A DNA stretch of 64,000 nucleotides from CAVSJJ01 sp963771015 (GTDB lineage: Bacteria; Actinomycetota; Actinomycetes; Actinomycetales; Dermatophilaceae). The notes below the pieces were generated by a model, which had not been told where the DNA came from, searched no databases, and saw only the letters and a list, made by a program, of their open reading frames with translations. Of the stretch, positions 41,394 to 49,968 are shown in pieces (position 1 is the stretch's first letter; every line of letters begins with the position of its first letter). The stretch spans positions 806,001 to 870,000 of the forward strand of contig CAVYRN010000005.1 in assembly GCA_963771015.1 (NCBI GenBank), written 5' to 3'. A program made the position numbers and the translations under genes.

Positions 41394-43120
41394 GCCAGGT
41401 CCTCCTCGCCCACCCGATGGGCCCAGGCGGCGAACGGCTCGTCCCCCGCCCGGGTGGCGAGGTAGCGCCGGACGAGCCGGTCGGCATACGGCCCGATCTC
41501 CTCCGCGGCGATCCGCAGACCGCGCACCGTCCGACCCAGGCCGGGCTCGTCGCGGTCCACACTGGCGACCCCGCCACCGAGGTGGACCTGGAAGCCGGGG
41601 ACCTGCTCGCCGTCGTCGGTGGTCACGAGCTGGCCCTTGAGGCCGATGTCGGCGGTCTGCACGCGAGCGCAGGAGTTCGGGCAGCCGTTGATGTGCAGGG
41701 AGATCGGGCGGTCGAGCTCGACGTCGGCGAGCCGCCGTTCGAGCTCGTCGACGGCCCGGGCCGCCGTGCCCTTGGTCTCGACGATGGCGAGCTTGCAGTA
41801 CTCGATCCCCGTGCAGGCGATCGTCCCCCGCCGGAACGGGCTGGGGTTCACCCGCAGACCGAGCGCGTCCAGCCCCGCGACGAGGTCGTCCACCGCCGCC
41901 GGGTCGACGTCGAGAACGACGAGGTTCTGGTGTGGCGTGAGCCGGACCCGTCGCGACCCGGCGGCCTCGGCGAGGTCGGCCACCGCGAGGAGGGCGGACC
42001 CGCTGACCCGGCCGACCGTCGGAGCGACCCCGACATAGCACCGGCCGTCCTTCTGGCGGTGGATGCCGACGTGGTCGGCCCGGCCCACGGCCGGAGCCGG
42101 CCCGGGCCCGTCGGGCAGCGGCGCGTCGAGGTACTCCCGCTCGAGCAGCTCTCGGAAGCCCGCGACCCCCAGCTGCGCCACGAGGAACTTCAGCCGGGCC
42201 TTGGTCCGCAGCCTGCGGAACCCGTAGTCCCGGAACAGGAGCACCACGGCCTGCCACACCTCCGCCGCACGGTCCGGGGTGACGAACACCCCGAGCCGCT
42301 CGGCGAGCCGGGGCGCCGTCGACAGCCCACCACCGACCCACAGGTCGTAGCCGACCCCGAGATCCGGGTGCTCGACGGCGACGAAGGAGATGTCGTTGAT
42401 CTCGTGGACGACGTCGAGGCTCGGATGCCCCGTCACGGCGGTCTTCAGCTTGCGGGGGAGGTTGGCCAGGACCGGGTCGCCGACGAAGCGGTCCTGGATC
42501 TCGTCGATGAGCGCGGTCGGGTCGAGGAGCTCGTCCACGCTGATGCCCGCCACGGGGGACCCGAGAACGACGCGCGGGGTGTCGCCACAGGCCTCGGTCG
42601 TGCTCAGGCCGACCGACTCCAGCCGCCGCCAGATCTCGGGCACGTCCTCGACCCGGACCCAGTGGAGCTGGATGTTCTGGCGGTCGGTGATGTCCGCCGT
42701 GTCCCGTGCGGTGTCGACCGACAGCGCCCCGATCGTCCGCAGCTGCGTCGTCGACAGGGCCCCGCCGTCGATGCGGACCCGGAGCATGAAGAACCGGTCC
42801 TCGATCTCGTGCGGCTCGAGCCCGGCGGTCTGGCCGCCGTCGACCCCGGGGCGGCGCTGGGTGTAGAGGCCCCACCACCGGAAGCGGTTGCGCAGGTCGT
42901 CCTGAGGGATCGAGTCGAAGCCGTGGACGGCATACACCTCCTCGATACGGCGGCGGACGTCGAGCCCGCCGCCCTCGGCCTTGACGCGCTCGGCGTCGTT
43001 GAGCGGTGCCGCGCCGTCGAGGGCCCACTGGCCGTTCGACCGCTCGGGCGACGGCGGTCGCGGGGTGGGTGAGGTGCCGGGCCCCGGGGGCCGGGCCGGG
43101 TCGGGTCGGGTGATCGTCAT
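41390..43120 (-). CDS. Ferredoxin-dependent sulfite reductase
   Basis: Six-electron reduction of sulfite to sulfide. 576 residues: two sulfite/nitrite-reductase half-domains; cluster and siroheme ligands C436, C442, C480 and C484 (ACTGIEYCKLA; NGCPNSCARVQ). RRPGVDGG and FMLRVRIDGG are conserved near the front. Nitrite reductase is formally possible, but the cysH-cysG context says sulfite. ATG 43120 with GAGGACC upstream. Head gene of sir-cysH-cysG-chelatase; a Cys leader peptide precedes it by 126 nt. Confidence 0.94.
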   Translation of the reverse strand: MTITRPDPARPPGPGTSPTPRPPSPERSNGQWALDGAAPLNDAERVKAEGGGLDVRRRIEEVYAVHGFDSIPQDDLRNRFRWWGLYTQRRPGVDGGQTAGLEPHEIEDRFFMLRVRIDGGALSTTQLRTIGALSVDTARDTADITDRQNIQLHWVRVEDVPEIWRRLESVGLSTTEACGDTPRVVLGSPVAGISVDELLDPTALIDEIQDRFVGDPVLANLPRKLKTAVTGHPSLDVVHEINDISFVAVEHPDLGVGYDLWVGGGLSTAPRLAERLGVFVTPDRAAEVWQAVVLLFRDYGFRRLRTKARLKFLVAQLGVAGFRELLEREYLDAPLPDGPGPAPAVGRADHVGIHRQKDGRCYVGVAPTVGRVSGSALLAVADLAEAAGSRRVRLTPHQNLVVLDVDPAAVDDLVAGLDALGLRVNPSPFRRGTIACTGIEYCKLAIVETKGTAARAVDELERRLADVELDRPISLHINGCPNSCARVQTADIGLKGQLVTTDDGEQVPGFQVHLGGGVASVDRDEPGLGRTVRGLRIAAEEIGPYADRLVRRYLATRAGDEPFAAWAHRVGEEDLA

Positions 43121-43218
43121 GGTGGGTCCTCGGTCCTGGGTGGTCGGCAGGGCGGAGCGACGCGTCGCCGTCCGGGCAGCGGGACACGGAGGTCGCGCAG
43201 CGGGGAGGCGAGTCGCGT

Positions 43219-43238
43219 TGACGCCGGCGACGGCGTCA
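43219..43238 (-). terminator. Hairpin just after the Cys leader peptide
   Basis: Perfect 7-bp stem TGACGCC / GGCGTCA with 6-nt loop, starting about 8 nt after the leader stop codon. Placed to be affected by a ribosome stalled at the Cys codons. Confidence 0.55.
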
Positions 43239-43246
43239 GAGGTGGG

Positions 43247-43345
43247 TCAGGACGGACAACAGCCGGTGTCCACGCAGCGCATTCGCGACGGCGGGACGGC
43301 GGGCAGCGAACGCCCGAGCGGCCGGGTGCGAGGCAGCGAGCTCAT
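43247..43345 (-). CDS. Cysteine-rich leader peptide of the sulfite-reduction operon
   Basis: 32 codons, too short for routine gene calling. It starts ATG 43345 and ends TGA 43247-43249; its last ten residues are RCVDTGCCPS, with Cys codons TGC and tandem TGT TGT three codons before the stop. TTGCTA-N18-GATTAT lies with the -10 ending 7 nt before ATG, so the message is probably leaderless. A hairpin follows. Analogous Cys-codon leaders attenuate sulfur genes in mycobacteria. Expected role: low Cys-tRNA stalls ribosomes and raises downstream sir-cysH expression. An 11-residue form from an internal ATG is possible. Confidence 0.75.
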   Translation of the reverse strand: MSSLPRTRPLGRSLPAVPPSRMRCVDTGCCPS

Positions 43346-43351
43346 GCGGAA

Positions 43352-43382
43352 GATAATCAGACATTATCGAATCCATTAGCAA
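43352..43382 (-). promoter_or_regulatory. Promoter and operator of the sulfite-reduction operon
   Basis: AT-rich island in very GC-rich DNA. -35 TTGCTA (43377-43382), -10 GATTAT (43353-43358), 18-nt spacer. A perfect 6-5-6 palindrome GATAAT-CAGAC-ATTATC (43352-43368) covers the -10, as a repressor site would. Region 43121-43246 otherwise holds only the leader hairpin. Confidence 0.7.
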
Positions 43383-43505
43383 CTCGAATGGAGATACGTC
43401 TCGTCATCCGGGCGGGTGCCGGCCGGCGGGGGGTACGGCGTGGGCTGCACGGCGGGGGTACGCCGCGGGTGCACGGCGGGCGCCGCCGGGCCGTAGGTTG
43501 GTTCC

Positions 43506-44483
43506 ATGCGAGCCATCACCCTCCCCGAGTTCGGCGGCCCCGACGCGCTCGTCCTCGCCGACGTGCCCGACCCCGAGCCCGGCCCCGGCCAGGTCCGCAT
43601 CCGGGTCGCCGCGGCCGGTGTGAACCGGGCCGACACCCTGCAGCGCCAGGGCTTCTATCCGCCGCCGCCGGGCGATTCGGAGCTGCCCGGCCTCGAGGTG
43701 AGCGGCACGGTCGACGCCGTCGGGCAGGGCGTCGAGCACTGGTCGCCCGGCGACGAGGTGTGCGCCCTGCTCGCCGGAGGTGGCTATGCCGAGCTCGTCT
43801 GCGTGCCGCAGGGCCAGGTGCTTCCGGTGCCGGCCGGGGTCTCGCTCGTCGAGGCGGCCGCCCTGCCCGAGGTCGTGTGCACGGTGTGGTCCAACGTCTT
43901 CCTCACCGCGAACCTCCAGCCCGGCGAGACCCTCCTCGTCCACGGCGGCTCGTCCGGGATCGGGACGATGGCCATCCAGCTCGCGCGCCAGGTCGATGCC
44001 CGGGTCGCCGTCACCGCCGGGTCGACCGAGAAGCTGGCCGTATGCCGCGAGCTCGGCGCGGACATCCTCATCAACTACCGGGACGAGGACTTCGTCGAGC
44101 GGCTCCGAGCCGAGACCGACGGCGGTGGGGCCGACGTCATCCTCGACATCATGGGCGCGAAGTACCTGTCGCGGAACGTCGCCGCCCTCGCGACGAACGG
44201 CCGGCTGGTCATCATCGGCATGCAGGGCGGCACGACGGGCGAGCTCGACATCGGAGCGCTCCTCGGCAAGCGCGGTGCCGTCATCGCGACGTCGCTGCGG
44301 GCCCGGCCGCTCGCAGAGAAGGCGACGATCGTCGCATCCGTCCTCGAGCATGTCTGGCCGCTCATCACCGAGGGCCGGGTGAGCCCCGTCGTCCACGGCA
44401 CCTACCCCCTCGCCGAGGCACCAGCCGCACATCGCGAGCTCGAGGCGAGCGGCCACGTGGGGAAGATCCTGCTCATCCCGTAG
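43506..44483 (+). CDS. NAD(P)H:quinone oxidoreductase, zeta-crystallin type
   Basis: 325-residue medium-chain dehydrogenase without zinc ligands: ITLPEFGGPDALVLADVPDP, GVNRADTLQRQGFYPPPPG, VHGGSSGIGTMAIQLAR (NADPH site, about 142), DVILDIMGAKYL. The PIG3/QOR subgroup reduces quinones. ATG 43506 preceded at 6 nt by TAGGTT (leaderless). Single gene. Confidence 0.92.
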   Translation: MRAITLPEFGGPDALVLADVPDPEPGPGQVRIRVAAAGVNRADTLQRQGFYPPPPGDSELPGLEVSGTVDAVGQGVEHWSPGDEVCALLAGGGYAELVCVPQGQVLPVPAGVSLVEAAALPEVVCTVWSNVFLTANLQPGETLLVHGGSSGIGTMAIQLARQVDARVAVTAGSTEKLAVCRELGADILINYRDEDFVERLRAETDGGGADVILDIMGAKYLSRNVAALATNGRLVIIGMQGGTTGELDIGALLGKRGAVIATSLRARPLAEKATIVASVLEHVWPLITEGRVSPVVHGTYPLAEAPAAHRELEASGHVGKILLIP

Positions 44484-44510
44484 GGGCCGCCGGCGACGAC
44501 GCCGGCAACC

Positions 44511-44660
44511 CGGACGCCGGTCGGCCATCGGGTCTTCGGCACCGACTCTCACTTCGCCGAGCGAAGCGGCCGCTGGCCGCCAACCAGGGTCTCTACCAGG
44601 CCGGGCTCGTCTGGGGGCTGCTCGCCGACGACCCGATCCGGCATCCGGTCCGAGGACCAG
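44511..44660 (+). pseudogene. Decayed DUF1304 membrane-protein remnant
   Basis: No start or stop-bounded frame, but the plus strand reads TPVGHRVFGTDSHFAERSG in one frame and then PLAANQGLYQAGLVWGLL and ADDPIRHPV one frame over, from about 44570. Together these match the middle of DUF1304 proteins (…FG…FAE… then LAANQGLYN…AGL.WGL) with a frameshift and a short internal deletion. Ends are approximate. Confidence 0.55.
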
Positions 44661-44704
44661 ACCTCCACGACATGCCGGGCCGTCCCCTTTGGCAGGATGG
44701 GGTC

Positions 44705-45319
44705 ATGACCGACCCACCGAGCGAGCACCCGCGAGAGATCGACGACGAGGAGCAGGCCCGGCAGGGCGGGGACGACCGCGCCACCGACCGGGTCGTCGTC
44801 GTCACCCCGGAGGGGATGGGCATCGCCGAGCCGCGGACCCATGACGGGGAGGGGACCAACCCCGCGGACCTCGTCGAGCAGCCGGCCAAGGTCATGCGCA
44901 TCGGGTCGATGATCAAGCAGCTCCTCGAGGAGGTCCGCAACGCCCCGCTCGACGACAAGGGCCGGGCCCGGCTCGCCGCCATCCACGAACGGTCGATCGC
45001 CGAGCTCAAGGACGGACTGGCGCCCGAGCTCGTCGAGGAGCTCGAGCGGATCGCCCTGCCCTTCAGCGACACGGCCCCGAGCGATGCCGAGCTGCGGATC
45101 GCCCAGGCCCAGCTCGTCGGCTGGCTCGAGGGCCTGTTCCACGGGATCCAGACCGCGCTCGTCGCTCAGCAGATGGCCGCTCAGGCCCAGCTCCAGCAGA
45201 TGCGCGCACTCCCTCCCGGCACCACGCATCACGGCCCAGGGATGGGTCCGATGCCCCCTGGCATGGCTCAACACCAGGACGGACCCGGCCCGGCGGAGGG
45301 CACCGGCCAGTACCTCTGA
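44705..45319 (+). CDS. bpa: Bacterial proteasome activator Bpa/PafE
   Basis: ATP-independent ring activator that feeds unfolded proteins to the 20S proteasome. 204 residues: disordered acidic N-terminus, helical bundle (KVMRIGSMIKQLLEEVRNAP; RLAAIHERSIAELKDGL; AQLVGWLEGLFHGIQTAL), Met/Pro/His-rich linker and the proteasome-docking C-terminus GQYL. ATG 44705 has CAGGAT 6 nt upstream and no ribosome site. No proteasome core genes in the window. Confidence 0.93.
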   Translation: MTDPPSEHPREIDDEEQARQGGDDRATDRVVVVTPEGMGIAEPRTHDGEGTNPADLVEQPAKVMRIGSMIKQLLEEVRNAPLDDKGRARLAAIHERSIAELKDGLAPELVEELERIALPFSDTAPSDAELRIAQAQLVGWLEGLFHGIQTALVAQQMAAQAQLQQMRALPPGTTHHGPGMGPMPPGMAQHQDGPGPAEGTGQYL

Positions 45320-45343
45320 GTGACGCGCCGTCCGAGTGCCCGC

Positions 45344-46024
45344 TCAGGCCGTGGCGCGGACGCGGATGCCGTCCGGTCCGACCGTGGCGGTCACCGCGTC
45401 GATGCCGGACACCACGAGATCGGCGAGCGGCTCGAGCTCGGCTCGGGAGGCGGTGGTGAGCACGGCGAGGACGCTGCACCCGGCGGCGCGCGCGGACTCG
45501 GCCCCAGCCGGGGCGTCCTCGACGACGAGACACGCGGCCGGGTCGACGCCCAGCCGCCGGGCCGCCTCGAGATACGGGTCCGGAGCGGGCTTGCCCCTGC
45601 TCGTCTGGTCGGCCGTGACGACGACCTCGGGAACCTGCAGTCCGGTCGCGGCGATCCGGGCCGCGGCAAGATCGTCGGTACACGAGGTGACGATCGCATG
45701 CAGGCCGCCCCCCGCCGCGAGTGCCCCGAGAAGCTCCTGCGCACCGGGGTGCAGGCCCACCGACGTGGCATCGGCCACCTCGAGCTCACGGATCCGGGCG
45801 AACGCCGCCTCGCGGCCTCGCTGCGGGAGCAGCCGCTCGATGACCTGGACCGCCGGGACGCCGTGCAGTCCGGTCAGCAGCGTCGGGTCGACGCCGTACT
45901 CCTCACACCAGCGCACCCAGCTCCGCACGACCGACGGGATCGAGTCGATGAGCGTTCCGTCCATGTCGAAGAGGACGGCGGCGAAGCGGCGGTCGGCGAG
46001 GGAGTCGGTCGGTGGGGGCGGCAT
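45344..46024 (-). CDS. HAD-family phosphatase (beta-phosphoglucomutase-like)
   Basis: 226 residues, HAD subfamily IA: motif I FDMDGTLIDS (about 19), motif II VTSCTDD, motif III Lys in SRGKPAPDPYL, motif IV VVEDAPAGAESARAAG. Cap domain between motifs I and II. Probably a sugar-phosphate or glycerol-type phosphatase; substrate unknown. ATG 46024 has TAGGCT 6 nt upstream, overlapping the -10 of the divergent gene. Confidence 0.9.
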   Translation of the reverse strand: MPPPPTDSLADRRFAAVLFDMDGTLIDSIPSVVRSWVRWCEEYGVDPTLLTGLHGVPAVQVIERLLPQRGREAAFARIRELEVADATSVGLHPGAQELLGALAAGGGLHAIVTSCTDDLAAARIAATGLQVPEVVVTADQTSRGKPAPDPYLEAARRLGVDPAACLVVEDAPAGAESARAAGCSVLAVLTTASRAELEPLADLVVSGIDAVTATVGPDGIRVRATA

Positions 46025-46030
46025 ACCGGA

Positions 46031-46040
46031 AGCCTATGGT
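46031..46040. promoter_or_regulatory. Overlapping divergent -10 boxes
   Basis: Ten bases AGCCTATGGT hold TATGGT on the plus strand (7 nt before ATG 46048) and TAGGCT on the minus strand (6 nt before ATG 46024). They share TA, so RNA polymerase can occupy only one. Confidence 0.7.
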
Positions 46041-46047
46041 GGGTGAC

Positions 46048-48180
46048 ATGTCCCGACGTGCCGAGGGAGCCGTGCGGCTCGCTCCGCTGAGTGCACTGAC
46101 CGCAGCCGTGGCCCTCGTCGGCGGGTGGTTCCTCGCGGCCGGGATGCAGCCGACAGACTTCGACTCGACCCGGGAGTCGATCAGCGCCCTCGCCGCCGTC
46201 CAGACCCCGCACCGGGGCATCATGACGACGGCCCTGGTCATCACCGGCCTGGCCCACCTGGTCACCGCATGGGCCCTCGGGTCGGCCGCGGCCCGTTGGG
46301 GCAGGGTCGCCCTCGCCCTGGCCGGGGGGGCGACACTCGCCGTGGCGGCACTGCCCATGCCGTCGGTCAGTGAGTCGTCGGTGGTGCATCTCGCGGCCGC
46401 GGGCGCTGCGTTCGTCCTGCTCGCGGTGTGGCCGTGGCTCGCGGCCCGCCCGACGAGCGCGCCGCCCCTGCGGCCGACGGTGGCTCGACCGGTGGCGGCC
46501 GTCCTGCTCCTCCTCGTGCTGTCCCTTCCTGTCGCCATGGCCGCCGGGACCGAGTCGTTCGGGACGCTGGAGCGGTTGGTCGCCGCGGCCCTCGTCCTGT
46601 GGCCGTTCGTCACCGCCTTCGAGGTCTGGTATGCCGCCGGCCATCCCGTCGGTCCGCCGTGGGCGCGACGGGTGATCGGGGTGCTCATCCTGACGGCGGG
46701 GTGTCTCGCAGGGGGTGTCGCCGCCACCACCCTGGCCCCGGTGTCGACGCAGACGACCTACTACCAGGCGGACGTCAGTCTGAGCCCGAACATCCTCGAC
46801 GCCTCCCGGCTGCAGGCCACGACGGTGTTCGGAGACATCGCGGTGAGCTTCTCCGGGGTGGCACCCGGCGTCGATGTCGCGCCCCAGGTCAAGGCCGACA
46901 TCGCACAGCTGCTCACCCAGCCGAACGTCGCGTTCGGCTCGTTGCAGCCGACCCAACGCGAGCTGAGCAGCGCCATCAGGACCGCCGTCGTCGGGCTCGC
47001 GGCGCGTTTCGCCGTCGGTGCCGCCGTCATCGCCGTCCTCGGGGTCTTCGGCTGGGCCTCCGTCGTCCGGCGACGGCCCGGGTTTCGCCTGGTCCTTCTC
47101 GGAACGACGGCGTGGGCGCTGGCCGTGGGCGTCATGTCCGTGGCGCTCACCCAGACCTACCGGTCGGACGGGTACGCGAGATACACCGGCACCGGGGTTC
47201 TCGGCGTCGTCCTGAAGAACTCCGGCCTGCTGTCCGACGTCGAGGCCCGGTCCGGGCAGGTCACCCCGTACCTCCGCAACCTCATCGCCCTGTCCACCTC
47301 GCTCCAGCAGGCCTATCGGCCGACCGAGCTGACGAAACCGGTCGCCCTGCGGCTGCTGTTCGTCAGCGACCTCCACGACGGCAACCAGTACTCGCTCATG
47401 CGCAGCATCGTCAGCGAGGAGAAGATCGACGCGGTCGTCGACCTCGGCGACCTCGTGACCTTCGGGACACCCGAGGAGGCCGCCGCCGCCGGCATCTTCA
47501 GCGGTATCGAGTCGGTCGGGGTGCCGTACCTGTTCGTCCGGGGCAACCACGACGCGACGTCACCGACCGACACCGCGCTGCTGGACCGTATGGCCGCCAT
47601 TCCGAACGTCTTTCTCCTGCAACGGTCCTCGGGGGACTACACCGAGGTCACGATCAACGGAGTGCGTATCGCCGGCTTCAACGACCCCAGGTGGTTCGGT
47701 GACGACGGATACAACACCGCGGAGAAGGAGCAGCCGGCCAAGGAGGCCTTCGCCCGGACCTTCGCGAACCTCGAGCCGCTTGACCTCGTCGTGTCTCACG
47801 AGCCGGCCGCGGTCCAGGGGCTCGACCTCGGCGGGGTCCTTGCCAACGGGCACATGCATGTTCCTGACCTCGAGGGCAACCGGATCCAGGTCGGGACCTT
47901 CACCGGCGGCGGACCGTTCAGCCACTACATCGCCCAGGCCGACGGGTCCGAGCTGGTCGGGCAGCCGTCGGCGTTCGACATCGCCACCTTCGGCGACACG
48001 TGCCGACTCACGTCGCTGACCCGCTTCCGGTTCCGGAACCTCATCGAGGGGCGGCCCGCCTACGACGACGTCACCCTCATCAACGGCAGTCGCATCGACA
48101 CCCGTCCCGACGACCCCGGGCGATCATGCGCGGCGGACGGGACGTTCACGGTGACTCCGGTGCCGGCGGTGGCCCCGTAG
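46048..48180 (+). CDS. DUF998-like membrane domain fused to metallophosphoesterase
   Basis: 710 residues. About 1-225 are six hydrophobic segments resembling DUF998 (QPTDFDSTRESISALAA; PSVSESSVVHLAAAGAAF). About 230-440 carry three more segments around an extracytoplasmic part. From about 445 comes a calcineurin-like phosphoesterase with motifs VSDLHDGNQY, VVDLGDLV, VRGNHDATS, VVSHEP and NGHMHVPD, complete for two metals. Topology suggests an outside catalytic domain, substrate unknown. ATG 46048, leaderless from TATGGT; ATG 46036 is in frame but inside the -10. Confidence 0.82.
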   Translation: MSRRAEGAVRLAPLSALTAAVALVGGWFLAAGMQPTDFDSTRESISALAAVQTPHRGIMTTALVITGLAHLVTAWALGSAAARWGRVALALAGGATLAVAALPMPSVSESSVVHLAAAGAAFVLLAVWPWLAARPTSAPPLRPTVARPVAAVLLLLVLSLPVAMAAGTESFGTLERLVAAALVLWPFVTAFEVWYAAGHPVGPPWARRVIGVLILTAGCLAGGVAATTLAPVSTQTTYYQADVSLSPNILDASRLQATTVFGDIAVSFSGVAPGVDVAPQVKADIAQLLTQPNVAFGSLQPTQRELSSAIRTAVVGLAARFAVGAAVIAVLGVFGWASVVRRRPGFRLVLLGTTAWALAVGVMSVALTQTYRSDGYARYTGTGVLGVVLKNSGLLSDVEARSGQVTPYLRNLIALSTSLQQAYRPTELTKPVALRLLFVSDLHDGNQYSLMRSIVSEEKIDAVVDLGDLVTFGTPEEAAAAGIFSGIESVGVPYLFVRGNHDATSPTDTALLDRMAAIPNVFLLQRSSGDYTEVTINGVRIAGFNDPRWFGDDGYNTAEKEQPAKEAFARTFANLEPLDLVVSHEPAAVQGLDLGGVLANGHMHVPDLEGNRIQVGTFTGGGPFSHYIAQADGSELVGQPSAFDIATFGDTCRLTSLTRFRFRNLIEGRPAYDDVTLINGSRIDTRPDDPGRSCAADGTFTVTPVPAVAP

Positions 48181-48198
48181 CAGCGACGGGGCCGTCCG

Positions 48199-49929
48199 TC
48201 AGCCGCGCAGCTGGGGGAAGTCCTCGTCGCGCCACTCGTGGCCGTCGCCGGCGACCTCGCCCACGACCTCGCCTGCGGCGAGCTGACGCTCCCGGTCGCG
48301 TAGCTCGACGCGTCGGATCTTGCCGGAGATCGTCTTCGGCAGGTCGGCGAACTCCAGCCGCCGCACCCGTTGCCACGGAGCGAGATGGTCGCGGGCGTAG
48401 CCGAGGATCGAGCGCGCGGTCTCCTCGTCGGGGAGGTAGCCGGGCGCCAAGGCGATGTAGGCCTTGGGGACGGCCAGGCGTACCTCGTCCGGGGCCGGCA
48501 CGACGGCCGCCTCGATGACCGCCGGATGCTCGATGAGCACCGACTCGACCTCGAACGGGCTGATCTTGTAGTCGCTCGCCTTGAAGACGTCGTCGGTGCG
48601 CCCGACGTAGGTGATGTAGCCGTCGGCGTCCATCGTCGCGACGTCGCCGGTGTGGTACCACCCGCCCGCCATCGCCTCGTCGTTGCGGGCCTCGTCACCC
48701 TGGTAGCCCGTCATGAGGGCGAGCGGATGAGCCGACAGGTCGAGGCAGATCTCCGCACCGTCCGCGGCCCGTTCGGCATCCTCGACGCGCTCGCCGGTGA
48801 GCGGGTCGACGAGGACGACCGGCATACCCGGGAGCGGGCGCCCCATCGAGCCGGGCTTGACCGCCGAACCCGGGGTGTTGCCGACCTGCGCCGTCGTCTC
48901 GGTCTGGCCGTACCCGTCCCGCAGCGGCAGCCCCCAGGCCCGCTCGACCTGGGCGATGACCTCGGGGTTGAGTGGCTCCCCCGCGCCGACGACCTCACGC
49001 AGGGAGCCCGGGCCAGCGGACAGGTCGGCGTTGATGAGCATCCGCCACACGGTCGGCGGCGCACAGAATGTCGTCACCTCCCACTCCCTGAGGACCTCGA
49101 GCAGCCGGCCGGCGTCGAAGCGGGAGTAGTTGTAGATGAAGATGGTCGACTCGGCGATCCACGGTGCGAAGAAGCACGACCAGGCATGTTTCGCCCAGCC
49201 CGGGCTGGAGATGTTGAGGTGCCGGTCGCCGGGCTGCAGGCCGAGCCAGTACATCGTCGTCAGGTGGCCGACGGGGTACGACACCTGGGTGTGCTCCACC
49301 AGCTTGGGGCGGCTCGTCGTACCCGAGGTGAAGTAGAGCAGCAGCGGGTCCGATGGGCCGGTCCCGGGATGCGGGGTCGGGCCGACCGTGAGGGCATAGG
49401 CCTCGGTGAGGTCGTGCCAGCCGTCGACCGCACCGATCGCGATGCGGGTGTAGTCGCCGGGCACGTCGTCGAACTTGGCCGTCTCGGACGGGTTCGTGAT
49501 GACGTGCTTGGCCCCACCGCGCTCGATCCGGTCGACGAGGTCGGCCGGCCCTGCCGCCGTCGTCGTCGGCATGATGACGGCTCCGAGCTTCATCACGGCG
49601 AGCATGGCGTCCCACAGATGCACCTGGTTGCCGAGCATGAGGATGACCGGGTCGCCCCGACCGACCCCCCGCTCAGCGAGCCAGTGCGCCACCTGGTCCG
49701 AGCGGGCCGCCATCGCGTCGAAGTGGATCTCGGTGCTCGAACCGTCCTCCTCGACGATGATGAGCGCCGGGTCGGGGTTGCCCCGCGCAATGGCGTCGAA
49801 CCAGTCCACCGCCCAGTTGAACCGGTCGCCGACCTCCGGCCACCGGAACTGGCGGACGGCCACGTCATGGTTCCCCCGCAGGGCGAGGAGATGGTCCCGG
49901 GCCTCGCGATACCGCTGCGTCGCAGTCAT
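48199..49929 (-). CDS. AMP-forming acyl-CoA synthetase
   Basis: 576 residues, ANL superfamily: YFTSGTTSRPKLVEHT (A3), GYGQTET (A5), YHTGDVATMDADGYITYVGR split as YHTGD / YVGRTDDVFKASDYKISPFE, and PKTISGKIRR with the catalytic Lys (A10). Resembles medium-chain acyl-CoA or acetyl-CoA synthetase-like enzymes. ATG 49929 has CACAGT 6 nt upstream. Convergent with the phosphoesterase gene (18 nt). Confidence 0.92.
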   Translation of the reverse strand: MTATQRYREARDHLLALRGNHDVAVRQFRWPEVGDRFNWAVDWFDAIARGNPDPALIIVEEDGSSTEIHFDAMAARSDQVAHWLAERGVGRGDPVILMLGNQVHLWDAMLAVMKLGAVIMPTTTAAGPADLVDRIERGGAKHVITNPSETAKFDDVPGDYTRIAIGAVDGWHDLTEAYALTVGPTPHPGTGPSDPLLLYFTSGTTSRPKLVEHTQVSYPVGHLTTMYWLGLQPGDRHLNISSPGWAKHAWSCFFAPWIAESTIFIYNYSRFDAGRLLEVLREWEVTTFCAPPTVWRMLINADLSAGPGSLREVVGAGEPLNPEVIAQVERAWGLPLRDGYGQTETTAQVGNTPGSAVKPGSMGRPLPGMPVVLVDPLTGERVEDAERAADGAEICLDLSAHPLALMTGYQGDEARNDEAMAGGWYHTGDVATMDADGYITYVGRTDDVFKASDYKISPFEVESVLIEHPAVIEAAVVPAPDEVRLAVPKAYIALAPGYLPDEETARSILGYARDHLAPWQRVRRLEFADLPKTISGKIRRVELRDRERQLAAGEVVGEVAGDGHEWRDEDFPQLRG

Positions 49930-49968
49930 CTGCTCACTGTGGCACTCCGACCTGAACCGTGCCAGGGC

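Noticed and set aside
43446..43480. Repeated TGCACGGCGGG before the quinone oxidoreductase gene
   Set aside because: Short, GC-rich and compatible with chance in this base composition.
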